This document shows positions 24,779 to 33,831 of a stretch of DNA of 62,824 bases, piece by piece. Below the pieces are notes generated by a model, which ran no database searches, was not told the DNA's origin, and saw only the letters and a list, made by a program, of their open reading frames with translations. Made by a program: the position numbers and the translations under genes. Origin of the DNA: an uncultured bacterium (lineage in GTDB: Bacteria > Bacillota > Clostridia > Oscillospirales > Ruminococcaceae). How positions within the stretch are numbered: the stretch's first letter is position 1; the number at the start of each line of letters is the position of its first letter. The stretch is from the NCBI GenBank assembly GCA_905214345.1, contig CAJMLV010000016.1:1-62824 (forward strand). Reading direction: 5' to 3'.

Positions 24779-26194
24779 ATGAGCACAAAGCACAAAACGC
24801 CCGGACGTGGACTGGTTGCCCTGGGGGCAGCAGCAGTTCTGATTTTTGCTGCCGGTGTGATCGGTCGGAACGTCGGACTGCAACAGCTGCAGGCCGTGTT
24901 GACGGAAGAAACCGGTGACCGGCAGGAATTGCAACCGTTCGATCTTTCGGCCTATACATTATTTAAGGCCGAAAATGCAATTACCCATTTCACACTGGAA
25001 AATGGGGAGCTTACCGGTCGTACTATAACCGAAACGGCTGTTCTGCCGGAAAACGCACAGCTGCCGGAATCTTTTTCCTCAGAAACTACGCTGGCTGTTC
25101 GGCCGGAAGATCGGGAAGAGATTAACCGGTCGGCGGTCTTTGCCGGAAGTGGCTCTGCATCCGAAACACATGATTTTCTCGTGATGCGGGATATATATTT
25201 GCCGGATAATACATCCTTGCGGCTATATATGACGGAATACCAGAGCGAGGAACCCTGCCCGGTGTCGGCTTACCTCAATATGTGGAGCGGTATGGACTGG
25301 GAATTGGCTGAAAGTGTCCCGGAAGAATATTCTATGTGGCGGGATGAAAGCGCTGTACAATGGAATGGCAGTTGGTTTCTCAATCTGGGGGGTAAAAATC
25401 TGCGTTATGAGCCCGGTGTCTGGCAAGTGACCGAAAGCCTTACGGAAGAAGAACGGGATGCCCTGCCCAGAGACGGCAGCGTGCAGTATGGAGATTCCAC
25501 CGTGCCGGTTCTTTGCAAATCCACCGAGTACGGCAGCGTGGAACTGTTTTATCAGCCACAAAACGTTGTGTCCGTACTGAACCTGGCGCAGATGGGGCAG
25601 TATCTGGGTGTCCTGTACCTGGATACCAATGGAGATGTTTGGTTTGACCTGGTAGATGAAAATGCCAGGTGTGTACAGCAGGTCTTCATCCGGGAAAGTG
25701 GGGAGGAAACTCTCTATGCCATCACAGTCAATACCCAGAAAGCCGATCAGGCGTGTTTTATTCTGCGTCAGCAGGAATCCTATACAACTGTACAGATTGC
25801 ACTGTTTCAGGTCCGTGAGGACGGCAGCCTGAATGTGGTCAGTCTGCCCGGTGAGGCGAAAGAGAAAGGCAAACTGGCCGGAACCGTAGTGGTACAGCTC
25901 AGTCCGGACGGGCAGAAACTGTTGTCGGTGGGGTCTGAGGAGACAGCCGTGCAGCTGGATTACACTCCCTGGGAAACAGAACCCGTCACCTATTACAGCG
26001 GCTACCGTCTGAACGTATATGATCTGAGCCGGGAAACCGTGACATACAGCGGAAAGCTGGATACCGGACGGGAGATGACCTGGGGACGGTATCTGAGCAG
26101 TTCTGATTTTATTTACTACGGCCTGGCCGGAGAACTGATGTCCATGAACCGGGATTGTTATACGGTTTTTCCACAGCAAACACAGGAGGGGTGA
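24779..26194 (+). CDS. exported/membrane-anchored beta-rich protein (second copy)
   Basis: A 471-aa protein. The start at 24779 lies 8 nt after GGAGGA. One hydrophobic helix (about 10-27) anchors it; the outer domain is beta-rich and ends in strands such as VVQLSPDGQKLLSVGSEE, typical of beta-propeller blades. It follows the second permease as 22493-23980 follows the first. Sequence similarity between the two exported proteins is weak by eye, but length and plan agree. It may sense or bind the exported compound. Confidence 0.7.
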   Translation: MSTKHKTPGRGLVALGAAAVLIFAAGVIGRNVGLQQLQAVLTEETGDRQELQPFDLSAYTLFKAENAITHFTLENGELTGRTITETAVLPENAQLPESFSSETTLAVRPEDREEINRSAVFAGSGSASETHDFLVMRDIYLPDNTSLRLYMTEYQSEEPCPVSAYLNMWSGMDWELAESVPEEYSMWRDESAVQWNGSWFLNLGGKNLRYEPGVWQVTESLTEEERDALPRDGSVQYGDSTVPVLCKSTEYGSVELFYQPQNVVSVLNLAQMGQYLGVLYLDTNGDVWFDLVDENARCVQQVFIRESGEETLYAITVNTQKADQACFILRQQESYTTVQIALFQVREDGSLNVVSLPGEAKEKGKLAGTVVVQLSPDGQKLLSVGSEETAVQLDYTPWETEPVTYYSGYRLNVYDLSRETVTYSGKLDTGREMTWGRYLSSSDFIYYGLAGELMSMNRDCYTVFPQQTQEG

Positions 26195-26197
26195 CCC

Positions 26198-26926
26198 ATG
26201 ATTGAAGTAAATAATCTGGAAAAGACCTGGCGCCGCGGCCGCACCCGCGTGGGGCTTCTGCCGGTGAGTTTTACGGTGCCCGATGGGCAGATCGTGGGCG
26301 TGCTGGGGGATAACGGCGCGGGCAAAACCACTTTGCTGCGCACCATGGCCGGGCTTTTGCCGCCCAAAACCGGCACGGCGCTGTTTGACGGCAAACCGGC
26401 TGCCAGACAGTATGACCGTATCAGTTACATCACTGGGGAAGGCAGTTACTATCCCAGCCTGACGGTGGGGGAATACGGTGCTTTTCTGGAAGATCTGCAC
26501 AGTGCCTTTGACCCCAAAAGGTATAAGGAGTTTCTGGATTTCTTTCAGCTCCCGGCGGATGTGCATATCTCCCGGCTGTCCACCGGCCAAAAATCCCGGG
26601 TGGAACTGGCGGCCGGTTTTGCCAAACGGGCAAGCTACTATCTGATGGATGAACCTTTCCTGGGCAAGGACGTATTCACCCGCAAGGACTTCATCAAGCT
26701 GATGAGCGCTGTCCTACACGGCGAAGAAACCATCCTTATCACGACCCATTATCTGGATGACATCGAGCATTTTCTGGACCGGGGGCTGGTACTGCATCAG
26801 GGCCGCATTGCCGATGACTTTATGATGGAGGAACTGGCGGAAAGCGGACAGACGCTGCTGGAACGGATGAGCAAGACCAGCGGCTGGGACCCGCAGCGCT
26901 ATCTGCATTTTGGCGAGGAGGGCTGA
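26198..26926 (+). CDS. ABC transporter ATP-binding protein
   Basis: A 242-aa nucleotide-binding subunit. Walker A GDNGAGKTT is at 37-45, the signature reads LSTGQ (127-131) instead of LSGGQ, Walker B is YYLMDEP (147-153), and the H-loop is TTHYLDD. It is of the YtrB/CcmA-like class that serves ABC-2 exporters. It sits at the end of the operon, 3 nt after the second exported protein, and is the only ATPase seen for two permeases. Confidence 0.9.
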   Translation: MIEVNNLEKTWRRGRTRVGLLPVSFTVPDGQIVGVLGDNGAGKTTLLRTMAGLLPPKTGTALFDGKPAARQYDRISYITGEGSYYPSLTVGEYGAFLEDLHSAFDPKRYKEFLDFFQLPADVHISRLSTGQKSRVELAAGFAKRASYYLMDEPFLGKDVFTRKDFIKLMSAVLHGEETILITTHYLDDIEHFLDRGLVLHQGRIADDFMMEELAESGQTLLERMSKTSGWDPQRYLHFGEEG

Positions 26927-26931
26927 ACAGG

Positions 26932-27162
26932 ATGCTGAAACAGGAGAAAACCCTCACACCCAGCGAACGGGCGCTGTGGGACGAACTCTGGGATAACCGG
27001 GGCAAAGCCGTTTCCCGCGGACAGCTTCTGGCCGTGGTGGGATACCCGGCGGGTGCCGCTACCCGTACGCTGGATGTGCATATCCAGCACCTGCGCCGCA
27101 AGATGGGCCAGGATGCCCGCATCGAAACGGTGTTCCGCGTGGGATACCGCCTGGCGGTATAA
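26932..27162 (+). CDS. stand-alone winged-helix DNA-binding domain (OmpR/PhoB C-terminal type)
   Basis: Only 76 aa. It matches the effector domain of response regulators (LTPSERALWDELWDNRGKAVSRGQLL...RTLDVHIQHLRRKMGQDARIETVFRVGYRL), with complete recognition helix and wing. The receiver domain is absent and no remnant is visible upstream, because the ABC gene ends only 5 nt before. It is either an orphan regulator or a reduced one. It is last in the GntR-ABC operon and followed by a strong terminator. Confidence 0.85.
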   Translation: MLKQEKTLTPSERALWDELWDNRGKAVSRGQLLAVVGYPAGAATRTLDVHIQHLRRKMGQDARIETVFRVGYRLAV

Positions 27163-27169
27163 GTAAAAA

Positions 27170-27211
27170 TTCAAAAGCAGGCCGGGAGGAGTTTCCTGGC
27201 CTGCTTTTGAA
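27170..27211 (+). terminator. bidirectional terminator
   Basis: A perfect 14-bp stem TTCAAAAGCAGGCC/GGCCTGCTTTTGAA between the ABC operon and the convergent pseudouridine synthase gene. Confidence 0.88.
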
Positions 27212-27218
27212 TGCGGAT

Positions 27219-28181
27219 TCAGTTTTTGTTCAGAGCGTCAAACCGGCGCACGATTTCCGGGTCACTGAGTTTGATGACCTGCCCGGAAAGGCGGTACAGG
27301 CTGTTGCTTTCGGGGATACGCCCGAAGGTCAACCGCTGGGCACACAGTGCCTGTGTCTTGAAGCCGGTGCGCTCATTCATGGCACGGTTGCCGTATTTGA
27401 TGTCTCCAAGAACCGGGTGCCCCAAAAAGGCAAGATGGGCCCGGATCTGGTGAGTACGCCCGGTCAGCAATCCGATGCGGCAAAGGGTAAAGGGACCGTT
27501 GCTGCGGATGGGGGTCACGTCGGTGATGATCTGCTTGTATCCTTCGGATTCCCGGGCATGGACCCGGACTTTGTTACCCTTTTCGCTGTGCTGCAGCCAT
27601 GCAATGTGCCGCCCGGCAGGAGGCGTGCCGATGGTGATGGTCAGATACTCTTTCTTCAGCCAGTCTTCCCGGATGATCTCGTTCATATCCCGCAGAGCGG
27701 TATAACTCTTGGCGGCAATGACAAGCCCTTCGGTGCCCCGGTCCAGCCGATTGCACAGCGCGGGGGCAAAACGGTTTTCCGCTTTGGGGTCATATTTTCC
27801 TTCCTCAATCAGGCGCGCGGTAAAGGCGTCTACCAGGTTGGGGTCTCCGGTCCGGTCACTGTGGCACAGAAGATGAGCGGGCTTGTACAGTACTGCAATA
27901 TCCTCATCCTCGTAGATCACGGTGACGGGAGGCTGGCGGCGGGGCGGCTTCTTGACACTGGTCACCGCCACAGCGGGGAAGAATTCGTCGTTGATGTACA
28001 TCTCGATCACATCCCCGGTCTGCAGCCGGGTGTCCGGCTCGCTCCGCTTGCCGTTGACCTTGATGCGTTTGTTGCGGAAACTCTTGTACATCATGCCCTT
28101 GGGCATGCCGGTGGTGACCGCTTCCACAAACCGGCTCAGCCGTACGCCGTTTTCATTTTCTCCTGCCGTAAATCGTTTCAT
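27219..28181 (-). CDS. RluA-family pseudouridine synthase
   Basis: A 320-aa protein with an N-terminal S4 RNA-binding domain (about 1-65) and a synthase domain whose catalytic aspartate is D147 in NRLDRGTEG. The later motifs TGRTHQIRAHL and GHPVLGD are also present. The start at 28181 gives MKRFTAGENENGVRLSRF, the usual S4 beginning; the open frame further upstream lies in the divergent radC gene. It probably modifies 23S rRNA or tRNA; which position cannot be told. Confidence 0.9.
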   Translation of the reverse strand: MKRFTAGENENGVRLSRFVEAVTTGMPKGMMYKSFRNKRIKVNGKRSEPDTRLQTGDVIEMYINDEFFPAVAVTSVKKPPRRQPPVTVIYEDEDIAVLYKPAHLLCHSDRTGDPNLVDAFTARLIEEGKYDPKAENRFAPALCNRLDRGTEGLVIAAKSYTALRDMNEIIREDWLKKEYLTITIGTPPAGRHIAWLQHSEKGNKVRVHARESEGYKQIITDVTPIRSNGPFTLCRIGLLTGRTHQIRAHLAFLGHPVLGDIKYGNRAMNERTGFKTQALCAQRLTFGRIPESNSLYRLSGQVIKLSDPEIVRRFDALNKN

Positions 28182-28198
28182 ACGCTTTCCACTCCACT

Positions 28199-28226
28199 TT
28201 GCAAAACAATAAATATAGTATATAAT
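28199..28226 (+). promoter_or_regulatory. promoter of radC
   Basis: TTGCAA, 16 nt, TATAAT, in the divergent gap between the pseudouridine synthase and radC genes. Confidence 0.65.
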
Positions 28227-28259
28227 AGAAAAAGTCAAACGTAAAGGATGTGCACCCCT

Positions 28260-29045
28260 ATGGCACAGGAGAAAAAGGAGAAACCGGTCCATGCCGACCA
28301 CCGTTCCCGTATGCAGGAACGGGTGCGCCGGGAAGGTCTTTCCAGCCTGGCTGCCCATGAGGTGCTGGAATATCTGCTTTTCTTTTCCATTCCCCGCAAG
28401 GATACCAACGCTCTGGCCCATCGCCTGATCCAGCATTTCGGCAGTTACTGCAATGTGCTGGATGCCAGCGAGGAAGAACTGATGAATGTGGAGGGCATCG
28501 GTCCTGCCAGTGCAAGGCTGATCGCCGGCATCCGCCAGTTCGATCAGTATTATCTTTTGCAGCAGCGGCGGGGCAGACCCCATCCTTTGAACACAGAAGC
28601 GGCCCGCATTGAATATGTGCGCCCGCTGTTTTACAGCGAACATAACGAGATATGCTATCTCATCGCCATGAATGACCAGTACATGCCTTTGCGGGATATC
28701 CGCGTTTCGGAAGGTGTGCCCAACCATGTGAGCATCAACACCCGGAAAATGGCGCGGGAGGCGGTCTCCAGCGGCTGTACATGTGCATTTCTGGCTCATA
28801 ACCATCCCACAGGTCTGGCGGTGCCGTCCAGCGCCGACGTGTATGCCACACGCCTGGCGGCAGGAGCACTGCAGCCTCTGGGCATTCATCTGGTTGACCA
28901 TATCATTGTGGCCCCGGCAGATGCGGCCAGCATGATGAAGCAGTATGATCTTACTGCCGATCCGGTTCCACAGGTGGCTCTGGCCAGTGAGCCTGCCGCA
29001 CAGGACAGTGCAGGGGAAAAGGAAAACAGCGATCCGCAAGCATGA
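28260..29045 (+). CDS. radC: RadC/JAB-domain protein
   Basis: A 261-aa protein. An N-terminal helix-hairpin-helix region (about 60-95, NVEGIGPASARLI) is followed by a JAB/MPN metalloprotease-like domain with the complete JAMM set H180-N-H182-P...S190...D193. The start at 28260 (MAQEKK) is preferred over an ATG at 28248, which would have its Shine-Dalgarno sequence inside the codon. The name RadC is traditional; a role in DNA repair is not established and the true activity is unknown. Confidence 0.88.
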   Translation: MAQEKKEKPVHADHRSRMQERVRREGLSSLAAHEVLEYLLFFSIPRKDTNALAHRLIQHFGSYCNVLDASEEELMNVEGIGPASARLIAGIRQFDQYYLLQQRRGRPHPLNTEAARIEYVRPLFYSEHNEICYLIAMNDQYMPLRDIRVSEGVPNHVSINTRKMAREAVSSGCTCAFLAHNHPTGLAVPSSADVYATRLAAGALQPLGIHLVDHIIVAPADAASMMKQYDLTADPVPQVALASEPAAQDSAGEKENSDPQA

Positions 29046-29047
29046 AA

Positions 29048-29077
29048 CAGCGCCGCCCCTGAAAAGGGGCGGCGCTG
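29048..29077 (+). terminator. hairpin terminator between radC and hpf
   Basis: A perfect 12-bp GC-rich stem CAGCGCCGCCCC/GGGGCGGCGCTG. On the minus strand it is followed by TTTC. Confidence 0.75.
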
Positions 29078-29088
29078 TATTGAGCATG

Positions 29089-29604
29089 TCAGGCTTCAGG
29101 AATCAGCACACCATAGCCGCCATCGGCACGGCGATACACTACCTGGACCTCGCCGGAATCGGCGCTGCGGTACAGGAAGAAATTGTGCCCCAGAAGTTCC
29201 ATCTGCATGATGGCTTCTTCGGTGGTGGAAGGCTTGACGGCAAAGTGCTTTTCACGCACAATGGTCAGCGGCTCTTCGGGCTCGTTGGCGGGGGCTTCCT
29301 GAGCGGCGGCTGCGGTCAGCTTGTCGCCCAGGCGTTTGCGGTGCTTGATGACACGGCGCACCAGAAGATCTACGGCATCACTCAGGGCGTCCTCCATGCG
29401 TTCGGCGGCTTTTTCGGCGCGCATGGTCAGCGTGCCGCTGCGCAGCGTCAGCTCAACGGTCTGACGGCTCTTTTCCACCGTTACTGTGACCTGTGCCTGC
29501 GCTTCTTCGGAAAAGAACTTATCGAGCTTGGCCAGTTTCTTCTCTGCCAGTTCGATGAAGCTCGGTTTCAGCGTTACGCGACGGCCGGTACATGTGACTT
29601 TCAT
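29089..29604 (-). CDS. hpf: long-form ribosome hibernation promoting factor
   Basis: A 171-aa protein. The N-terminal S30AE domain (1-100) binds the 30S decoding site. A short linker leads to the C-terminal dimerisation domain (about 115-171; VREKHFAVKPSTTEEAIMQMELLGHNFFLY), which joins two ribosomes into a 100S particle. This is the long form expected in Firmicutes. The minus-strand ribosome site is AAGGAGG, 8 nt before the ATG. It has its own promoter at 29701-29729. Confidence 0.93.
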   Translation of the reverse strand: MKVTCTGRRVTLKPSFIELAEKKLAKLDKFFSEEAQAQVTVTVEKSRQTVELTLRSGTLTMRAEKAAERMEDALSDAVDLLVRRVIKHRKRLGDKLTAAAAQEAPANEPEEPLTIVREKHFAVKPSTTEEAIMQMELLGHNFFLYRSADSGEVQVVYRRADGGYGVLIPEA

Positions 29605-29700
29605 AGGACAACCTCCTTATTTGGCTCCGCGATGAGGCGGAACCCGGTCTTGGCAGCCGCCCGCAGGCTTCCTCTGCCCAATGGCGGTTACCGTATCTAT

Positions 29701-29729
29701 ATTATAGCAACCTTTTTGCAAAAAGTAAA
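29701..29729 (-). promoter_or_regulatory. promoter of hpf
   Basis: Minus-strand TTTACT, 17 nt, TATAAT. The leader before hpf is about 90 nt. Confidence 0.65.
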
Positions 29730-29803
29730 ATGATTTGTGCCCATTCCGCCAAAATTTTGTAAAAAGTTCACAGTCGGCGTGCGCGGGAAGAAAGGAACAA
29801 TCC

Positions 29804-31654
29804 ATGAATCAATACGACGTGCTGCAAAAATACTTTGGGCACGATACTTTCCGCCCCGGGCAGGAAACCCTGATCGAAGGACTGCTGGCCGGCCGGGATG
29901 TGCTGGGAGTGATGCCCACCGGTGCGGGCAAGTCTGCCTGTTACCAGGTCCCTGCCATGCTGCTGCCGGGGCTTACCCTGGTTATTTCTCCCTTGATTTC
30001 CCTGATGCAGGATCAGGTAGCTTCGCTGCGGCAGAGCGGCATCCAGGCGGCCTGCATCCATTCCGGTATGGAGGAAGAGGAATACTGGAACATTGTTCAG
30101 GGGGCGCGTCTTGGCCAGTACAAGCTTTTGTATGTTGCACCCGAGCGCTTGGAAACCGACGGCTTTCTCTCATTGGTCAGCGGGGTACAGGTTTCGCTGG
30201 TGGCGGTGGATGAAGCCCACTGTGTATCCCAGTGGGGGCAGGATTTCCGCCCCAGTTATCTGCGTATCGTCGGATTTCTGGCCAGACTTTCGCCCCGCCC
30301 GCCGGTGGGGGCTTTTACCGCCACTGCCACCGGGCAGGTCAGGCAGGACATTGCCCGGCTGCTGGAACTGCGGGACCCGGTCACCATCACCACCGGCTTC
30401 GACCGCCCCAATCTGTATTTTGGAGTGGAACGTCCGCGGGATAAAGATCAGTTTGTGGAAGACTATATCAAGGACCACCCGGACAAGAGCGGGATCATTT
30501 ACTGCTCCACCCGCAAAACGGTGGAACTGGTCTGTACCCAGCTGCGCAAAGCCAAAATCCCGGCTACGCGGTACCATGCCGGGCTGGAAGCAGAAGAACG
30601 GCGCCGGAATCAGGAGGATTTCGTCTACGATCGCCGCCGGGTGATGGTAGCCACCAACGCTTTTGGTATGGGCATCGATAAATCTAACGTGGGATTTGTC
30701 ATCCATTACAACATGCCCAAAAACATCGAAAACTACTACCAGGAAGCCGGCCGTGCAGGACGGGACGGCAGTGATGCCGAATGTATTCTGCTGTACGCGC
30801 TGGGCGATGTACAGACGGCCCGGTTCCTCATCCAGAATAGCCACGATAACGAGGAGCTTACCGAGGAGCAGGCCAAACAGATCGAGAAGCAGGACCTGCA
30901 GCGGCTGGACCAGATGGTTTCCTACTGCAAAACCACCCGTTGTCTGCGGGGATTTCTGCTGGAGTATTTCGGGCAGCATCAGACGGGCGGCTGCGGAAAT
31001 TGCAGCAACTGCAAGGGTGATTTTGTGCAGACCGACATTACCACCGAAGCCCAGAAGATCCTTTCCGGCGTGGCGCGTATCGAAAAACGCTGGCCGGGAG
31101 GATTGGGCGTGGTGGCCCTGGTGCAGATGCTGCGGGGCAGCAGGGACAAAAGCACCCTGAACCGTGGACTGGATGAACTGCCTACCTACGGAATCATGAA
31201 GGATACCCCGCCTGCCCGCATGCGGCTGTACCTGGATGCGCTGGAAGAGCAGGGGTATATCCTGAACACCAAAGGAGAGTATCCGGTGGTGAGGCTTTCC
31301 AACAGTGCCAAAGAAGTATTGTTCCATGGCAAAGAGGTCACCATGACCGAGCGCAAGGTAGCTGCAAAACCGAAAACGGCCTCCCGCACCAAAGCTGCCG
31401 AAGCCCCTGCCGACATGCCGCAGGACCTGTATGAACGTCTGCGTGCGGTGCGCAGCGAACTGGCCCAGAAGCAACATGTTCCGGCCTATATCATTCTTTC
31501 CAATGCCTCGCTGGCTGAGATGGCCGCCAAACGTCCGCGCACCACAGGAGACCTGATGAGAATCTCCGGTGTAGGGGAGGCGAGAGCCCGCCGGTACGGC
31601 AAACAATTTTTGCAGACCATCGCGGAATATCTGGCGCAAAGTCAGGAACAGTAA
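29804..31654 (+). CDS. recQ: ATP-dependent DNA helicase RecQ
   Basis: A 616-aa helicase. Walker A is PTGAGKS (38-44) and the DEAH box VDEAHCVSQWG, followed by helicase C with the arginine finger region QEAGRAGRDG. The RQC zinc site has four cysteines (YCKTTRCLRGFLLEYF then CGNCSNC), and a C-terminal HRDC domain ends the protein. The start at 29804 is chosen for AAAGGA 9 nt upstream. It unwinds DNA in recombination repair and stands just upstream of uvrBA. Confidence 0.93.
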   Translation: MNQYDVLQKYFGHDTFRPGQETLIEGLLAGRDVLGVMPTGAGKSACYQVPAMLLPGLTLVISPLISLMQDQVASLRQSGIQAACIHSGMEEEEYWNIVQGARLGQYKLLYVAPERLETDGFLSLVSGVQVSLVAVDEAHCVSQWGQDFRPSYLRIVGFLARLSPRPPVGAFTATATGQVRQDIARLLELRDPVTITTGFDRPNLYFGVERPRDKDQFVEDYIKDHPDKSGIIYCSTRKTVELVCTQLRKAKIPATRYHAGLEAEERRRNQEDFVYDRRRVMVATNAFGMGIDKSNVGFVIHYNMPKNIENYYQEAGRAGRDGSDAECILLYALGDVQTARFLIQNSHDNEELTEEQAKQIEKQDLQRLDQMVSYCKTTRCLRGFLLEYFGQHQTGGCGNCSNCKGDFVQTDITTEAQKILSGVARIEKRWPGGLGVVALVQMLRGSRDKSTLNRGLDELPTYGIMKDTPPARMRLYLDALEEQGYILNTKGEYPVVRLSNSAKEVLFHGKEVTMTERKVAAKPKTASRTKAAEAPADMPQDLYERLRAVRSELAQKQHVPAYIILSNASLAEMAAKRPRTTGDLMRISGVGEARARRYGKQFLQTIAEYLAQSQEQ

Positions 31655-31681
31655 AAGCGGTTTTCTTTTTCCAAAAAAGAC

Positions 31682-31710
31682 TTTACGGCAAGCAGAAAGC
31701 ATGCTATAAT
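31682..31710 (+). promoter_or_regulatory. promoter of uvrB-uvrA
   Basis: TTTACG, 17 nt, TATAAT, 63 nt before the uvrB GTG. Confidence 0.75.
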
Positions 31711-31721
31711 CAGACGAGAAT

Positions 31722-31736
31722 ACAACTATATGTTGT
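31722..31736 (+). promoter_or_regulatory. inverted repeat in the uvrB leader
   Basis: ACAAC-TATAT-GTTGT, 11 nt after the -10 box, where a repressor could act. It recalls, but does not match, the Gram-positive LexA box (GAAC-N4-GTTC): the half-site spacing is one base longer and the outer bases differ. Confidence 0.35.
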
Positions 31737-31773
31737 GGATTGACCGAAGAGGAAACGAAAAGGGGGAACGGGA

Positions 31774-33828
31774 GTGAATCAGGATAGGAGCGTAGAAACG
31801 CAGGGCGTGTTTCATCTGCAGGCGCCTTTTGCGCCCACAGGGGATCAGCCCCAGGCCATCGAAGCTCTGGTCAAGGGAATTGAAGCAGGAGACAAAGGGC
31901 AGATCTTGCTGGGCGTTACCGGTTCCGGTAAAACCTTTACCATGGCCAACATTATTGCACGGTGCAATCGTCCGACATTGATTCTGGAACCCAATAAGAC
32001 CCTGGCATCCCAGATCTGCACCGAGATGCGCAGTTTTTTTCCGGATGATGCGGTCGAGTATTTTGTTTCCTACTACGACTACTATCAGCCGGAAGCCTAT
32101 ATTCCTTCCACCGATACCTATATTGAAAAAGACAGCGCCATCAACGATGAGATCGACCGCCTGCGCCATTCCGCCACGGCCGCTTTGTCAGAACAGCGCA
32201 ATGTCATCATCGTGGCCAGTGTGTCCTGCATCTACTCCCTGGGCGACCCCATCGACTACCGCAGCATGGTCATCAGCTTGCGCCCCGGCATGCAGATGGA
32301 ACGGGACGAGCTCTGCCGCCGTCTGGTCAAGCTGCAGTATGAGCGCAACGATGTGAATTTCATCCGCAACAAGTTCCGGGTCCGTGGCGACATTGTGGAC
32401 ATTCACCTGGCTTATAACGATGAGTTTGCCATCCGGGTGGAGTTTTTCGGGGATGAGATCGACCGCATCTGCGAGTTTGACCCCCTCACTGGTGAGCGGC
32501 GCAACATCGTGCGCCATGTGGCCATCTTCCCGGCCAGCCACTATATCGTCGGCCCGGAGAAGATGAAGGAAGGCCTTGCCAAAATCAACGAGGAAATGGA
32601 ACAGCAGGTCAAGCTGTTCACCGAGGAAGGCAAGCTTATTGAAGCCCAGCGCATTGCCCAGCGCACCAAGTACGACATGGAAATGCTCCAGGAAGTGGGC
32701 ATGTGCAAGGGCATCGAGAACTATTCGGCGGTGCTTTCCGGCCGTGCGCCGGGGTCGACGCCCACCACTTTGCTGGACTACTTCCCGGAAGATTTCCTCC
32801 TGATGGTGGACGAAAGCCACGTCATGCTGCCCCAGGTCCGGGGCATGTTCGGCGGCGACTACAGCCGCAAAAAGACCCTGGTGGAGTACGGCTTCCGCTT
32901 GCCTTCGGCTTTCGATAACCGCCCGCTGCGGTTTGAAGAGTTTGAGTCCAAGGTGGGGCAGACCATCTTTGTCAGCGCTACGCCCGGCCCTTATGAGCGG
33001 GAACATTCCTCCCGGGTGGCGGAACAGGTCATCCGTCCCACCGGCCTGCTGGACCCGCTGATCAGCGTGCGCCCGGTAGAAGGCCAGATTGAAGACCTGC
33101 TTGGGGAGATCCGCCTGCGCATTGAGCGGGGCGAGCGTGCCCTGGTCACCACACTGACCGTCAAAATGGCAGAGGATCTCACTGATTTTCTGGAAGAGAA
33201 CGGCGTCAAGACCAAGTATATGCACCACGAAGTGGACACCTTTGAGCGTATGGAAATCATCAAGGACCTGCGCACCGGTTTCATCGACGTGATCGTGGGC
33301 ATCAACCTTCTGCGTGAAGGTCTGGACCTGCCGGAAGTCTCTCTCATTGCGATCCTGGACGCCGACAAAGAAGGTTTCCTGCGCAGTGAGACCAGCCTGA
33401 TTCAGACCATCGGCCGTGCGGCCCGCAACGCCAACGGCGTGGTACTGATGTATGCCGACGAGGTGACCCCCAGCATGGAACGGGCCATCACCGAGACCGA
33501 ACGCCGCCGCGCCATTCAGGATGCCTACAACAAAGAACACGGCATCACCCCCAAGACCATCGTCAAGGCTATCGGTGGCGGGCTGGAAATCAGCATGTCC
33601 GAAGAAAACAAGAAGATGCGCCGCAACCGCATGAGCCGTGCCGAGCGGGAGCAGACCATTGCCCGCCTGACCAAGGAGATGAAGGAAGCCGCCCGCCTGC
33701 TGCAGTTTGAACATGCGGCTTTCCTGCGGGATGAGATCGAGCGTCTGCAAAGGGGAGAAGACCCCACCAACAAAGAGGAAGCCCCGCGCCGTACCGCGGG
33801 CAAGACCAGAAAAGGCAGGAGGAAATAA
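31774..33828 (+). CDS. uvrB: excinuclease ABC subunit B
   Basis: The damage-verifying helicase of nucleotide excision repair, 684 aa. Walker A GVTGSGKTF is at 47-55, the beta-hairpin YYDYYQPEAYIP at about 101-112, and the helicase motifs HHEVDTFERM, GINLLREGLDLPEVSL and QTIGRAARN follow. A C-terminal UvrC-binding UVR helix pair lies at about 625-665. GTG start with AAGGGGG upstream. uvrA starts 3 nt after the stop. Confidence 0.95.
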   Translation: MNQDRSVETQGVFHLQAPFAPTGDQPQAIEALVKGIEAGDKGQILLGVTGSGKTFTMANIIARCNRPTLILEPNKTLASQICTEMRSFFPDDAVEYFVSYYDYYQPEAYIPSTDTYIEKDSAINDEIDRLRHSATAALSEQRNVIIVASVSCIYSLGDPIDYRSMVISLRPGMQMERDELCRRLVKLQYERNDVNFIRNKFRVRGDIVDIHLAYNDEFAIRVEFFGDEIDRICEFDPLTGERRNIVRHVAIFPASHYIVGPEKMKEGLAKINEEMEQQVKLFTEEGKLIEAQRIAQRTKYDMEMLQEVGMCKGIENYSAVLSGRAPGSTPTTLLDYFPEDFLLMVDESHVMLPQVRGMFGGDYSRKKTLVEYGFRLPSAFDNRPLRFEEFESKVGQTIFVSATPGPYEREHSSRVAEQVIRPTGLLDPLISVRPVEGQIEDLLGEIRLRIERGERALVTTLTVKMAEDLTDFLEENGVKTKYMHHEVDTFERMEIIKDLRTGFIDVIVGINLLREGLDLPEVSLIAILDADKEGFLRSETSLIQTIGRAARNANGVVLMYADEVTPSMERAITETERRRAIQDAYNKEHGITPKTIVKAIGGGLEISMSEENKKMRRNRMSRAEREQTIARLTKEMKEAARLLQFEHAAFLRDEIERLQRGEDPTNKEEAPRRTAGKTRKGRRK

Positions 33829-33831
33829 GAT

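Noticed and set aside
31722..31736. Standard LexA/SOS box at uvrB
   Set aside because: Half-site spacing is five bases instead of four and the outer G/C pair is missing, so it is listed only as an inverted repeat.
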